A stretch of DNA of 64,000 nt, from contig JADKJH010000001.1 in the NCBI GenBank assembly GCA_016722505.1, positions 868,001-932,000 of the forward strand, read 5' to 3'. The translations under genes were made by a program, and so were the position numbers. Of this stretch, positions 1 through 8,535 are shown in pieces. The notes under the pieces were generated by a model. That model searched no databases. It was not told the origin of the DNA and was given only the letters and a program-made list of their open reading frames with translations. The stretch's first letter is position 1. Every line of letters starts with the position of its first letter. The stretch comes from Holophagaceae bacterium. GTDB taxonomy: Bacteria; Acidobacteriota; Holophagae; Holophagales; Holophagaceae.

Positions 1-1344
1 CTGCGGCTGGAGAAACGATCGGCGGAATCCTTTCAGGTGAGCAAGAACCGTGGCGTATTGGAAACGCTGCCCCAAAGCACATTCCTCTTCTTGACCGTAC
101 TGACCCTGTTCGCCGCGGTATGGACAGGCCTGACCATCGCACGCACCTTGTCGGAACCCATCCGCTCTTTGGCGAAGGCCGCCAAGGCTGTCGGGACAGG
201 TGATCTCGATGTCCAGCTCAACGAGGAAGGCGAAGACGAATTGGCTTTCCTCGCCCAAACCTTCAACCGGATGACTTCGGATTTGAAATCGAACCGCGGC
301 GCCATCGAAGCCCAAAGCGCACGGCTGGATCAGCAGCGGGCCTACCTTGGACAGTTGCTGGAAGCCTTGCCGGTAGGCGTTCTCAGCTGGGATGACGCGG
401 GCCAGCTGAGACTCGTGAATCCGGCGGCACGGCGCTGGTTGGGCCTGGAGGCATTCAATCCCGACCGCGATTCCTGGGCGGAATGGGCCATGCAACCGCG
501 ATTCGGGCATCTTCCGCAGCTGCTTCGGCAGGCGCGGGAATCTGGGCGCACCCACCAGGAAGAAATGCGCCTCGGGGGCGAGGGCGAAGGCCGCTTGATC
601 CGGGCAATCCTGGCGCCGCTAGAAGGCGGTGGGGCCTTGGCTGTGTTGGAAGATCTGTCGCTGCTGGCCAAGGCCGAAAAGCGCGCCGCGTGGCAGGAAG
701 TGGCCCGCCGAATGGCCCATGAGGTGAAGAACCCGCTCACTCCAATCCAGCTCACGGCCCAGCGCCTGCTGCGCCGTGTGCGGGAGAACCGGTTGGATTC
801 AGAAGTAGTGAAGCAAGGCGCCGAAACGATCCTTACGGAAGTAGCCAGCCTGGCCAGGTTGGTGGATGCCTTCAGCCGCTTCGCGCGGTTGCCTGCGCCC
901 CAGCCGAGCGAGGTGAACGCCTGCGATCTCCTGCGCCAGATCGCCACACTCTATGGCCCTACCCATCCCAATATCCTATGGGCCTGGGACCTGCCGGACC
1001 ATGCCGTGCCCGTGCGCTGGGATGGGGACATGGTGAAACGGGCCATCATCAACCTAGTGGACAACGCGGTGGCCGCCGTCGAGGATGCAGGCACCATCCG
1101 TGTCCATCTCACGGAGCGAAACGGAACGGTGCGGATTCAAGTCGAGGACGACGGCCCTGGTGTGTTGGAATCCCATCGCGAGCGGCTCTTCGAGCCCAGT
1201 TTTTCCACCAAGGAACGTGGCTCCGGACTAGGCTTGGCCATTGTTCGGAAAATCGCCACAGATCATGGTGGCGAAGCTTTTTTCGAACCTCTGCCTAAAG
1301 GCAGCCGCTTCAGCGTGGAACTGCCGAAGGGGGTGGGGGTGTGA
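1..1344 (+). CDS. NtrY-like sensor histidine kinase, 5' end outside window
   Basis: Membrane-bound two-component sensor kinase; autophosphorylates on His and passes phosphate to a response regulator that is not in this window. The frame is open from base 1, so the start lies upstream and the sensor part is missing. In the visible 447 residues: the end of a membrane helix and a HAMP segment (about residues 35-90), a PAS-like domain (about 115-190, LLEALPVGVLSWDDAG), the HisKA box MAHEVKNPLTPIQL with the phospho-acceptor His near residue 240, then the ATPase domain with N-box NLVDNAVAAV, DDGPGV and GSGLGLAIVRKIATDHGG. The HEVKNPLTPIQL form of the H-box and the HAMP-PAS order are typical of the NtrY nitrogen-sensor group. 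The stop codon falls inside a 7-bp tandem repeat. Confidence 0.88.
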   Translation: MRLEKRSAESFQVSKNRGVLETLPQSTFLFLTVLTLFAAVWTGLTIARTLSEPIRSLAKAAKAVGTGDLDVQLNEEGEDELAFLAQTFNRMTSDLKSNRGAIEAQSARLDQQRAYLGQLLEALPVGVLSWDDAGQLRLVNPAARRWLGLEAFNPDRDSWAEWAMQPRFGHLPQLLRQARESGRTHQEEMRLGGEGEGRLIRAILAPLEGGGALAVLEDLSLLAKAEKRAAWQEVARRMAHEVKNPLTPIQLTAQRLLRRVRENRLDSEVVKQGAETILTEVASLARLVDAFSRFARLPAPQPSEVNACDLLRQIATLYGPTHPNILWAWDLPDHAVPVRWDGDMVKRAIINLVDNAVAAVEDAGTIRVHLTERNGTVRIQVEDDGPGVLESHRERLFEPSFSTKERGSGLGLAIVRKIATDHGGEAFFEPLPKGSRFSVELPKGVGV

Positions 1345-1384
1345 GTCAAGAGTTAAGAGTTAAGAGTCGAGGGTCGAGAGTGAG
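1343..1384. repeat. 7-bp tandem repeat, consensus GAGTYRA
   Basis: Six consecutive 7-mers (gagtcaa, gagttaa, gagttaa, gagtcga, gggtcga, gagtgag) start on the last bases of the kinase gene. The same words recur near 3200, 9664 and 33510. No matching reverse-complement arm is seen in this gap. The rest of the gap to 1578 shows only a 28-codon hydrophobic reading frame on the minus strand, which is not called. Confidence 0.8.
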
Positions 1385-1556
1385 CGGAGCAGCTTTCTTT
1401 GCCCCACCCTCAGCGCTTCCGCAACCGGAGTAACAGCGCGAAGGGGGAGATGAACAGGGCCGAGGCGAGTACCACCAGCAGGAACTTGCCCAGCATCAGG
1501 TTACTTCCATCATCAGGTCGCAACGCCTTCGACTTTGCTCGGAGCACCACCCATCG

Positions 1557-1614
1557 CGTCGGCCTGCGGCCGACATAAGGGGCCGTAACGCGCTGGCCAG
1601 CGCGTAACGGCCCC
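1557..1614 (-). terminator. Hairpins at the 3' end of apt
   Basis: A near-perfect 36-bp palindrome (1579-1614; arms ggggccgtaacgcgctgg and ccagcgcgtaacggcccc, one central A/A mismatch) abuts the apt stop codon. It is followed in the direction of apt by a smaller perfect hairpin, gtcggcc-tgc-ggccgac (1557-1573). There is no long U-tract, so intrinsic termination is likely but not certain; a mobile palindrome is an alternative. Confidence 0.55.
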
Positions 1615-2132
1615 TAATAGCGCAACACACTGAAGACCGGCAGGCCATTCAGTTTTTCGCGGCCGGATAAAAAAGTCAGCTCGATGAAGAGGGTGAGAGC
1701 CAGGGCCTGGGCCCCGGTGCGCTCCACAAGGCGGCGCGCGGCTGCGGCGGTGCCGCCAGTGGCGAGCACATCATCCACGATGAGGACACGGTCGCCGGCC
1801 CTGAATGCATCCATGTGGATCTCCAGCGCATCGGTGCCGTACTCGAGGCCGTATTTTTCCTGGATCGTAGGCATGGGCAATTTACCGGGCTTGCGGGCGG
1901 GCACAAAACCCAGGTCGAGCTTTTTAGCCAGGGCCGCGCCAAAGATGAAGCCCCGGGACTCCAGACCCAGGACATGGGTCGCTTTCAAGGTCTGGATCGG
2001 TGAGGCCATGGCATTGATGGCCTCGCCAAAGGCCGCGGGGTCAGCCCACAGGGGGGTGATGTCCCGGAAGAGGACCCCGGGTTTGGGGAAGTCCGGCACA
2101 TCGCGGACGAAGGATTTGAAATCAAGGCTCAT
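1614..2132 (-). CDS. apt: Adenine phosphoribosyltransferase
   Basis: Cytoplasmic purine salvage: adenine + PRPP to AMP + pyrophosphate. The 172-residue protein has the usual family length. It shows the N-terminal FPKPGVLFRDITPL segment, the adenine-loop region with ESRGFIFGAALA, and the PRPP-binding signature VLIVDDVLATGGTAAAA. The start codon overlaps the stop of acyP by ATGA, so it is the last gene of a surE-acyP-apt operon with translational coupling. It is nucleotide-related, as is SurE; the acylphosphatase between them has no obvious pathway link. A strong palindrome directly follows the stop. Confidence 0.95.
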   Translation of the reverse strand: MSLDFKSFVRDVPDFPKPGVLFRDITPLWADPAAFGEAINAMASPIQTLKATHVLGLESRGFIFGAALAKKLDLGFVPARKPGKLPMPTIQEKYGLEYGTDALEIHMDAFRAGDRVLIVDDVLATGGTAAAARRLVERTGAQALALTLFIELTFLSGREKLNGLPVFSVLRY

Positions 2133-2401
2133 GGTCGAATCTCAAAAGAGGCGGGAAGGGATTCTCCCTCATTCAGGGGCTCCCAGTCCAGTGACTCTAC
2201 AAAGGCCCAGGATGGACCGGCCCGCAGGATGCCGCGGAAATTCTCCAGCGCGGGAGAGTCCCCGCAGGCCTGGCCGGTGACGGAGCCGTCGATCTCGTTG
2301 CGCACCCAGCCCGAGATGGCCTGTGCAAGAGCCTGCCTCCGTACGAACGCCCGGTAGCCCACGCCCTGGACCCTGTCCCTTGCGCGGAAAAAAACCCTCA
2401 T
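2129..2401 (-). CDS. acyP: Acylphosphatase
   Basis: Small cytoplasmic hydrolase of acyl phosphates (carboxylate and phosphate released). At 90 residues it has the standard single-domain length. The catalytic Arg sits in VQGVGYRAF and the catalytic Asn in VRNEIDGSV, both in the expected places. The start overlaps the stop of surE by ATGA and its own stop overlaps the apt start, so it lies in the middle of a tightly coupled three-gene operon. The physiological substrate is not clear for this family. Confidence 0.93.
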   Translation of the reverse strand: MRVFFRARDRVQGVGYRAFVRRQALAQAISGWVRNEIDGSVTGQACGDSPALENFRGILRAGPSWAFVESLDWEPLNEGESLPASFEIRP

Positions 2402-3156
2402 GCTCCATTTCCATTAAAGGTGTTGTTGAAATCCTCGCCCTTGGCGAGCATTTCGGGACAAGCCAAATCCATACGCAACGGCGTCACGGCGACCCATCCA
2501 TCCAAGGCGGCTTCCGCATCGCTGCCAGGGGCCCGGGTGTAGGTCGGGCCCACTTCGCCGCCGATCCAAAAATACGGCATGCCACGAGGATCCACGCGTT
2601 TCTCCACCAGGTTGTGATACTGGCGATTGTCTTGGTTGCAGAGCTTGAATCCCTTGGGCTCGCCTTTGGGGAAATTGATATTCCAGATGCGATTGGGTCC
2701 CAATTCCTGATATTCCCAACGCCGCAGGAAGGTTTCGAGCCAGGGTTCCACCACCGCGAGATCAGCCTTGGGGTGCATGGAAAAGGCTGCTGCTTTGGAG
2801 CCCTGCAAGACGCCTTCAAAGGCCGCCCCCACGGTGCCCGAATAGAAGACATCCTCACCCAGGTTGAATCCGTTGTTGATTCCGGAGAGCACCCAATCTG
2901 GCTCACGCTCCAACACCGAACGCACACCCAGCAGCACGCAATCCACCGGCGTGCCATCACAGGCATAGCGGTCTTCACCCAGGGGGTGGAGACGCAGAAT
3001 GCCATGCAACGAAAGCGCCGAGGACACCGCGGAACGATTCCGATCAGGCGCCACGGCCACCACCCGTCCAAATCGCGCCGCCACCCGCGCCAGAAGCTCA
3101 AGGCCGGGGGCCCAAAGGCCGTCGTCGTTGGTGATGAGAATGGTTCTGTTGTGCAT
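2398..3156 (-). CDS. surE: 5'/3'-nucleotidase SurE
   Basis: Metal-dependent survival-protein phosphatase acting on nucleoside 5'- and 3'-monophosphates. The 252-residue protein begins with ILITNDDGLWAPGLELL, containing the two metal-binding Asp residues of SurE. It also has the VVAVAPDRNRSAVSSALS segment (phosphate-binding Ser/Asn) and SGINNGFNLGEDVFYSGTVG. It is the first gene of the surE-acyP-apt operon. Its upstream gap contains a word-like inverted repeat, so the promoter presumably lies within or just before that element. Confidence 0.94.
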   Translation of the reverse strand: MHNRTILITNDDGLWAPGLELLARVAARFGRVVAVAPDRNRSAVSSALSLHGILRLHPLGEDRYACDGTPVDCVLLGVRSVLEREPDWVLSGINNGFNLGEDVFYSGTVGAAFEGVLQGSKAAAFSMHPKADLAVVEPWLETFLRRWEYQELGPNRIWNINFPKGEPKGFKLCNQDNRQYHNLVEKRVDPRGMPYFWIGGEVGPTYTRAPGSDAEAALDGWVAVTPLRMDLACPEMLAKGEDFNNTFNGNGA

Positions 3157-3198
3157 GGGTCCAGTCTATGCCCAGTGGGGCGGTGTGGGATATGCGCC

Positions 3199-3318
3199 GT
3201 CAAGTCGAGAGTTAAGAGTCGAGAGTCAAAAAGTCAAAAAGTTAAAAAAGTTAAAAAAGTTAAAAAGCAAAGTTTATGGGATTCGCTCTCGACTCTCGAC
3301 TCTTGACCCTTGACTTGG
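3199..3318. repeat. Word-like repeat pair with A-rich loop
   Basis: Left arm (3200-3228) consists of 7-mers such as gagagtt and gagtcgagag. It grades into five A-rich words (aaaaagtc/aaaaaagtt, to 3267). The right arm (3286-3318) is ctctcgactctcgactcttgac and following bases, the reverse complement of the left-arm words. The two arms could form a long stem between the divergently placed 5' end of surE and the 3' end of htpX. Confidence 0.8.
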
Positions 3319-3335
3319 AATTTGCATGGCCAAAT

Positions 3336-4175
3336 TCACATGCCGGCAGCCAACGCCCGAAGCCGCTGGATGCGTTCCTCAATGGGCGGATGCGTGGAGA
3401 AGAGACTCATCAGTCCGCCGCTGCGGAGAGGGTTGACGATCATCATGTGGGCCGTGGCTGGCTGGGCATCTCGCATCGGTTGAATCTGGTTGATTCCGGA
3501 AATGCGTTCCAGGGCGTTGGCGAGTTCCAGGGGCCGTCCCGTAACTTGGGCAGAGTATTCATCCGCTAGATATTCCCGGGACCGGCTGAGCGCCAGTTGC
3601 AGCACCATGGCTGAAACAGGAGCGAAGATAGCGATAAGCAGACCTGCGATGGGGTTGGAACGGCCTTCTTCATCCCGCGGCGTCACCCACATGGCCATGC
3701 GCGACAGGAACATGATGGCCTGCACCAGCACCGAGGCGAGGGAGCTGAGCAGGATGTCGCGGTGCGCCACGTGGCCCAACTCGTGGGCCAGCACGCCTTC
3801 CAGTTCCGCATCGCTGAGAAGTTGGAGCATCCCCGTCGTCACCGCCACCACGGCATGTTCGGGGTTGCGGCCTGTGGCGAAGGCATTGGGCGTGTCGTCT
3901 TCCACCAAGGCTAGGCGCGGCATGGGGAGGTTCCCCTGCTGGGCGATGCGCGACACCAGCAGGTAGAGGTCCGGGGCGTCCTGTTGATCGAGGATCTTCG
4001 CGCCGTAGGAGGCCAGTACGATCTTGTCAGAGTAGAAATAGCTGACGAAATTCATCACCACCGCGATGGCTAGCGCCATGAGCAGGCCCTGGCCGCCGGG
4101 ATAAAGCATGTCGCCTATCCAAACCAGAAGGCCCGTGAGGCACATGATGAGGAAAAGCGTCTTGAACTGGTTCAT
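3336..4175 (-). CDS. htpX: Membrane zinc metalloprotease HtpX
   Basis: Integral inner-membrane M48 peptidase for quality control of membrane proteins. The 279-residue protein has two hydrophobic segments at the N-terminus (about residues 5-50). The zinc site is HELGHVAHRD (two His and the catalytic Glu), and a third-ligand Glu lies in SREYLADEYSA. A second pair of hydrophobic stretches lies at about residues 140-200. Start chosen at the ATG with GGGAG about 8 bases upstream. It is monocistronic, between the SpoIIE-type phosphatase operon and surE. Confidence 0.95.
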   Translation of the reverse strand: MNQFKTLFLIMCLTGLLVWIGDMLYPGGQGLLMALAIAVVMNFVSYFYSDKIVLASYGAKILDQQDAPDLYLLVSRIAQQGNLPMPRLALVEDDTPNAFATGRNPEHAVVAVTTGMLQLLSDAELEGVLAHELGHVAHRDILLSSLASVLVQAIMFLSRMAMWVTPRDEEGRSNPIAGLLIAIFAPVSAMVLQLALSRSREYLADEYSAQVTGRPLELANALERISGINQIQPMRDAQPATAHMMIVNPLRSGGLMSLFSTHPPIEERIQRLRALAAGM

Positions 4176-4249
4176 GGGTGCGCTCCCTGAACAGTTTAAG
4201 ACCGAAAGGTAACGAGAAATGCGTTCACCCCGGTAGCCTGGCCTGCAAT

Positions 4250-5896
4250 CTAGGTTTCTCCGCCGTCGGCTTTCCGCTTGACCACCACCAGCGTCACGTC
4301 GTCTTTGAATCCGCCGTCGCCCAGGTGTTTGAAGGTGGCTACCAGGATCTGCTCGAAGATGTCATCGGCGCTGGCGCCGAGGTGATCGCGCACCACGTCG
4401 ATGATGGCCTGCTCGCCAAGGTCTTCGCCGGTAACGGGATTCTCCGCCTCCACCAATCCATCGGTGAAGATCACGAGCACGTCGCCGGGGGCCATGCGGG
4501 CGCTGCCTTCGCCGAAGGTGGCATCGGGGAGCAGGCCGACCATGGGGCCCGTGGGACTCAGCCGCACGACCGCGCTACCGTCGGCAGGCACCAGCAAGGG
4601 CGGATTGTGGCCACCGTTCACGTAACGCAGATCACCCGTTTCAGGATTGAGGCTGCCCGCGAAAAGCGTGGCGTAACGATTGCGGTCCCGCACCTGGTTC
4701 ATGCGCACATTCAAGCGGTTGGCGAGCCGGCCCCAATGCTTGACGCGGCGGTCGGCCCGCGCGCGGAGATAAGTGGAAAGCTGGGTCATCATCAACGAAG
4801 CGGGAAGCCCCTTGCCCGAGATATCCCCTACGGCAAGGTGCAGGCGCTCGGCTTCGGCCTCAATCGAACCCACGGGATCCACGGCCATCCATACGTCGTA
4901 AAGATCGCCACCCACCGCCTGAAAGGGCAGGTTTGCGCCAGCGCACTGCCAGCCTGCGGGTTCAGGCAGCTCTTGAGGAAGGATCTGCCGCTGGATATTG
5001 CGGGCCAGATCCAGATCCTTTTCCATCTTCAATGTCAGGAGCTGGCTTTCCCGGAGATCCAGACTCGTGAGCTGGCTGGAGGTAAGGTTCAGCAACGTTT
5101 GAAGGAAGACTTCATCTTCTTCGCTCAGGCGCCCCACGGTGGGTTCCGCGGCGTAGGCGAAGCCATGGCTGTGGTTCTGATCCAGGATCTCGATGGCATG
5201 GACCAGGGCTTTTTCCGAAAGCACCGATTGCAGGGGGGTGCCGACGAGTTGGGCGGGCATGGCACCCAGCCCTTTGTTGAAAAGCACGGTTCCATCGGCA
5301 TCCAGCACGAGCATCCGGGGAATGCGGAATTCGCCCATGATCGTCGAAGCCATCAGCCTGATGAGATCTGGTTTTGTATTCACTTCGCCCAAGGATCGGG
5401 TGAGGTCAAAAACCGTGTTGAGCCGCGCGAACTGCAAGGCCAGAGCCCGGTTCTGATCGCTTCGGAGGGCCTCCGCCCGTCTCCATGCCAGCAAGGGCGC
5501 CGAGATGGAAAGCAACAGTTCCAGGGCTGCTGGAGCATCTGGAGTCCTGAGCACCAGCTGGCCATAGGTTTCATCGCCATGGGACCACGGCAGGCTGATC
5601 CAGCCCTTGCCTGGATTGGTGGGAAAAGCTGGCGCCGATCCTCGTAGAAAGATCCATTTGTAGCCATCCCAGAGGCCGCCCTGGCTGGCTTTGGCTATGC
5701 CCAAGGCGGTGACGCCCACAAGGTGGACCAACCCCTCTTCGGTGACCTGCTCCGGGAAGGTTTCGAGAAAGTCCACCAGGGGCAGCAACTCGCTGGCGCC
5801 TTCCGGGATGCGTAGCGAAAGCTCTCGAAGGCGATCGAAAGGGTTGACGGGATTGATGGGATTCGCGGGGTTCACGACCGGTTCAGAATCATGCAA
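4250..5896 (-). CDS. SpoIIE/RsbU-type PP2C serine phosphatase
   Basis: Dephosphorylates an RsbV-like anti-sigma antagonist, releasing a partner-switching block. 548 residues: an N-terminal GAF-like sensory part (about 40-280), a short coiled linker (about 285-310), then the PP2C domain with LARNIQRQILPQELP, VGGDLYDVW, VGDISGKGLPASLMM, NGGHNPPLLV and IFTDGLVEAEN, carrying the metal-binding Asp residues. It starts inside the last codons of the upstream RsbW-like gene (8-bp overlap), completing an rsbV-rsbW-phosphatase operon. Residues about 7-19 read VNPANPINPVNPF and are encoded by a 9-bp tandem repeat. Confidence 0.9.
   Translation of the reverse strand: MHDSEPVVNPANPINPVNPFDRLRELSLRIPEGASELLPLVDFLETFPEQVTEEGLVHLVGVTALGIAKASQGGLWDGYKWIFLRGSAPAFPTNPGKGWISLPWSHGDETYGQLVLRTPDAPAALELLLSISAPLLAWRRAEALRSDQNRALALQFARLNTVFDLTRSLGEVNTKPDLIRLMASTIMGEFRIPRMLVLDADGTVLFNKGLGAMPAQLVGTPLQSVLSEKALVHAIEILDQNHSHGFAYAAEPTVGRLSEEDEVFLQTLLNLTSSQLTSLDLRESQLLTLKMEKDLDLARNIQRQILPQELPEPAGWQCAGANLPFQAVGGDLYDVWMAVDPVGSIEAEAERLHLAVGDISGKGLPASLMMTQLSTYLRARADRRVKHWGRLANRLNVRMNQVRDRNRYATLFAGSLNPETGDLRYVNGGHNPPLLVPADGSAVVRLSPTGPMVGLLPDATFGEGSARMAPGDVLVIFTDGLVEAENPVTGEDLGEQAIIDVVRDHLGASADDIFEQILVATFKHLGDGGFKDDVTLVVVKRKADGGET
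5841..5876. repeat. 9-bp tandem repeat inside phosphatase 5' end
   Basis: Four imperfect 9-mers (gggttgacg, ggattgatg, ggattcgcg, gggttcacg) encode the NP-rich start of the phosphatase. It resembles the intergenic word-like repeats of this window but is translated. Confidence 0.7.
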
Positions 5897-6332
5897 TGTT
5901 CTTGATCATGCAGCATTCGCTTCGGCCTTTCTCCTCACTGAAACGCACCTCGTCCATGAACCGGCTCATAAGCAATAAGCCTAGGCCGCCCTTCCGGGGA
6001 TGCTTTACATATTCTTTCGGGTCCGGCAAGACGATCTGATTGCCCCGGATGCCCACTCCCGTATGCCACATGTGGATCTCCAGGGTCGTCTCCGTGAAGC
6101 GAAGGTCCAATTCCACGGAATGGTCTTCCTCGCCGCCATAGGCATGCATGATGATGTTCGTGACCGCTTCATCCACGGCGATGGAGACTTTGGCGGCGGT
6201 GGAATCATCCATGCCAGCCAATTGGGACGCGCGTTTGGCCAACCCGGTCACCAGGTTCAGGTATCGTGTCTGGCTGGGTATGGTGAGCCGGAAATCCGAC
6301 TTCTCCATCCGCATGGCGGGCGAAGGGCACAT
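5889..6332 (-). CDS. RsbW-like anti-sigma serine kinase / ATP-binding regulator
   Basis: GHKL-fold kinase expected to bind and phosphorylate the RsbV-like protein encoded just upstream. At 147 residues it is the usual length. It has the N-box AVDEAVTNIIMHAYGG and the G-box region KGGLGLLLMSRFMDEV. The DXGXG motif is replaced by HTGVGIRG, within the variation seen in RsbW relatives. The start overlaps the stop of rsbV (ATGA); an internal Met at residue 7 or 9 could also start it. No sigma factor gene is adjacent, so the target is unknown. Confidence 0.87.
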   Translation of the reverse strand: MCPSPAMRMEKSDFRLTIPSQTRYLNLVTGLAKRASQLAGMDDSTAAKVSIAVDEAVTNIIMHAYGGEEDHSVELDLRFTETTLEIHMWHTGVGIRGNQIVLPDPKEYVKHPRKGGLGLLLMSRFMDEVRFSEEKGRSECCMIKNIA

Positions 6333-6685
6333 CAGGCTTGCTCCGTCAGGGAAGCTAGCGCCTCTTCCTCAGAAGGGAACACTCGATAGAGCTGAGTGAA
6401 GCCCAAGGTGTCAAAAATGGCGAAGACGTTCTCCTGCAAATTACAAAGCAGGATGTCCCCCTTGTTTTCCCGCACGGTCTCGATAAGCCCCATGATGGCG
6501 CCCAGCCCCGCGGAACTGATGTAGTTAAGCTCCCGGCAATTCAGCAGGATCGTGAAACGCCCTTCCTGGACGAGGGTTTCAAGGGCGCCTTCGAACTGGC
6601 GGACGGTATGGGCGTTGATGAACCCGGACGGCTCCACCACCGAGGCGCTGCCCGCATCACGCACCTGGATGGAAAGATCGGTCAT
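6332..6685 (-). CDS. RsbV-like STAS anti-sigma factor antagonist
   Basis: 117-residue STAS-domain protein. The phosphorylatable Ser lies in the conserved ISSAGLGAIMGL segment at about residues 56-67. The phosphorylated form would be released from the RsbW-like kinase, and the SpoIIE-type phosphatase would reactivate it. It is the first gene of the three-gene partner-switching operon. It is transcribed divergently from the uncharacterised gene at 6788, with the promoter region in the ~100 bp between them. Confidence 0.9.
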   Translation of the reverse strand: MTDLSIQVRDAGSASVVEPSGFINAHTVRQFEGALETLVQEGRFTILLNCRELNYISSAGLGAIMGLIETVRENKGDILLCNLQENVFAIFDTLGFTQLYRVFPSEEEALASLTEQA

Positions 6686-6787
6686 TCTGAGGCTCCTTGA
6701 CTGGTGAAATCATCCTATCAAGCATCTGCTCCCGCTTCTTGGTTCAATTCAGGTATCGTTAATACCCAACCTCATGATGAGTCCAAC

Positions 6788-8053
6788 ATGCCGCAGCCTT
6801 CCGACGCGCTGAAGCAGATCCTCCGAACCTGGCTCCACGACCGCCACCAGGCGCTTTTGGAACAGGTGATGATGACCTGGGAGGAAGGCCTGGGCCGCCT
6901 TCAGCCCGACGATGCTTTGGCCGAAGAGCTGGTGGGCAGCATTCCTGCGCCCCCTCCAGCCACGCAACCAGCGATCACCTCAGACCCTGAACTTGGGGCG
7001 GCCCTGGATCTCTTGGACAACGCTCCCAGCCAAGCCGAGGTACTTCATAAGCTACTGGATGGCTTGCGACCGTTCGCGGATCGAAGCGCATTGTTTATCC
7101 TCAAACAGGGCATCGCCAGCCTTTATGCGTTCCGTGGTTTTGACGGGGAAACAGTCAAGGCCGGCACACCCGTGGTGCCGCCGCCAGAGTTGGAAGCTCT
7201 CATTTCCGGTCAGCTGCCGATGATTCAACTATCGGGAGAGGCCTACCTGTCCCTCGTGCGGCCGCTATCAGGGCTCACTTCGGCTGATATTAGGATTCAC
7301 CCCATCCGCCTCAAACGCAGGGCAGTGGCCCTGGTCATGGTGGACAGCGGCCTGCGCCGCACGCTGGAGAACCCTCAGCACATCCGCGCCTTGGTTCGTT
7401 CCGCAGAGGCCGCCTTGGCCTTCCTGGCGGGCCCAAAGGATGAAGACAAGCCCGGAACGGGTCCACTCAAAGCCACGGGCCCTATGCCCATTAGCGCGCC
7501 AATGGCGGTACCAGCCAGGCCAGCGCCCCCGGCACCGCCCCCGCCGCCGCCACCCCCCATGGCAAGACCAACGCCTTTGCCTCCCATCGGCCCACCCGCC
7601 GGTCCCTCCAGCCCGACCATGCAGATGCCAATCCCTGCAGAGTTCAGATCCCAGGCTCAGCCAGCTCCACCAACACCGGTAGCCCCCGTAGCACCAATGG
7701 CGCCCATCGGCCTTCCTGCGGCCATCGCACCGTCTTCCATGCCGACCCAGCAAGTGCCTGAGCCCATCGAGGCGGGTCCCACGCTGGATCCCAAGATCCG
7801 CGCCACGGCTGAGCGCCTGGCTCGCGTCCTGGTGGGTGATATCGAGCTTTATTTTCCCCAAAAGGTCGCCCAGGGCCGCCAGCAAGGAAATCTGTATTCG
7901 CTTCTTCGGGACGAACTGGAGCGATCCAGGGCCACGTTCATCGACCGGTTTGGCGAACCCGTGGAAAAGCAGCACAGGATATTCATCCAAACGGTCCAGG
8001 CCCAATTGTGCGAAGGCATCCCCTCCAAACTCGGCCCGGCGCCTTGGGTGTGA
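6788..8053 (+). CDS. Uncharacterised protein: GAF-like domain, Pro-rich linker, conserved C-terminal domain
   Basis: 421 residues with three parts. Residues about 70-210 look like a GAF-type sensory domain (LDLLDNAPSQAEVLHKLLDG ... ALVMVDSG). Residues about 220-335 are a Pro/Ala/Met-rich low-complexity linker with a run of eight Pro. The last ~80 residues form an alpha-helical, charged domain (AERLARVLVGDIELYFPQKV, RDELERSRATFIDRF). No catalytic motif was recognised. The frame is open back to 6704, but the Met at 6788 leaves room for divergent promoters with the RsbV operon. By position it may feed the same regulatory circuit. Confidence 0.65.
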   Translation: MPQPSDALKQILRTWLHDRHQALLEQVMMTWEEGLGRLQPDDALAEELVGSIPAPPPATQPAITSDPELGAALDLLDNAPSQAEVLHKLLDGLRPFADRSALFILKQGIASLYAFRGFDGETVKAGTPVVPPPELEALISGQLPMIQLSGEAYLSLVRPLSGLTSADIRIHPIRLKRRAVALVMVDSGLRRTLENPQHIRALVRSAEAALAFLAGPKDEDKPGTGPLKATGPMPISAPMAVPARPAPPAPPPPPPPPMARPTPLPPIGPPAGPSSPTMQMPIPAEFRSQAQPAPPTPVAPVAPMAPIGLPAAIAPSSMPTQQVPEPIEAGPTLDPKIRATAERLARVLVGDIELYFPQKVAQGRQQGNLYSLLRDELERSRATFIDRFGEPVEKQHRIFIQTVQAQLCEGIPSKLGPAPWV

Positions 8054-8229
8054 CGCCTGATTGAGTTTGAATGGCCTCAGACATAGGGTCTTCAACTTCT
8101 TTTTAAAAGCCCGAAAAACCCTTGCGGTGATTGGTGAAAAACCTCGGTGGTGGACTTTGCCTAAAGTTCTGGTGGTGACAAGAGCGCCAGGATCTGGTAA
8201 ACCCTGGACCTTGGTTTCGAGGATGACGC

Positions 8230-8523
8230 ATGGCTGATCTAGGGAAAAAATTCACCTGCTTTTCGTGCGCGACGAAGTTCTATGACTTCCTCAAACCCGA
8301 AGCAATCTGTCCCAAATGCGGGGTAAACCAGAAGGACGCCCCCAGCAAGCCCAAGACCGTGAAGAAAGAAAAACAGATACACGTGATCGAGGATGACTTG
8401 GGTGGAGAGGCTGAACCGGAAGCCGCGGTTGAAGATGGCTTCGACGAGAACATGGGCATCGGCGCCGCAAAAGCCGAAGGCGTGGATCCAGGCGATCTGC
8501 GGATGGACGACTATGATGAATGA
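8230..8523 (+). CDS. FYDLN-type zinc-ribbon acidic protein (TIGR02300-like)
   Basis: 97-residue cytoplasmic protein. The N-terminal half is a zinc ribbon with two Cys pairs (FTCFSCATKFYDF and ICPKCGVNQ). The C-terminal half is strongly acidic (DDLGGEAEPEAAVEDGF ... DDYDE). The CxxC-x-KFYD arrangement followed by an acidic tail is that of the FYDLN_acid family, whose function is unknown. Start at 8230 has GAGGA about 8 bases upstream. It stands alone, followed by a perfect 15-bp hairpin. Confidence 0.82.
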   Translation: MADLGKKFTCFSCATKFYDFLKPEAICPKCGVNQKDAPSKPKTVKKEKQIHVIEDDLGGEAEPEAAVEDGFDENMGIGAAKAEGVDPGDLRMDDYDE

Positions 8524-8535
8524 GCCTAGCCGGGT

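Noticed and set aside
1410..1496. 28-codon hydrophobic minus-strand frame (MLGKFLLVVLASALFISPFA...)
   Set aside because: It could be a tiny membrane peptide with a GGAAG site upstream, but there is no homologue I can name and no conserved context; the frame also runs open upstream.
4178..5647. Long plus-strand reading frame of 489 codons
   Set aside because: It lies antisense to the SpoIIE-type phosphatase, shows no family features, and is the usual shadow of GC-rich codon use. The same holds for 41423-43141 (minus), 10276-11292 (minus) and 31668-32405 (minus).
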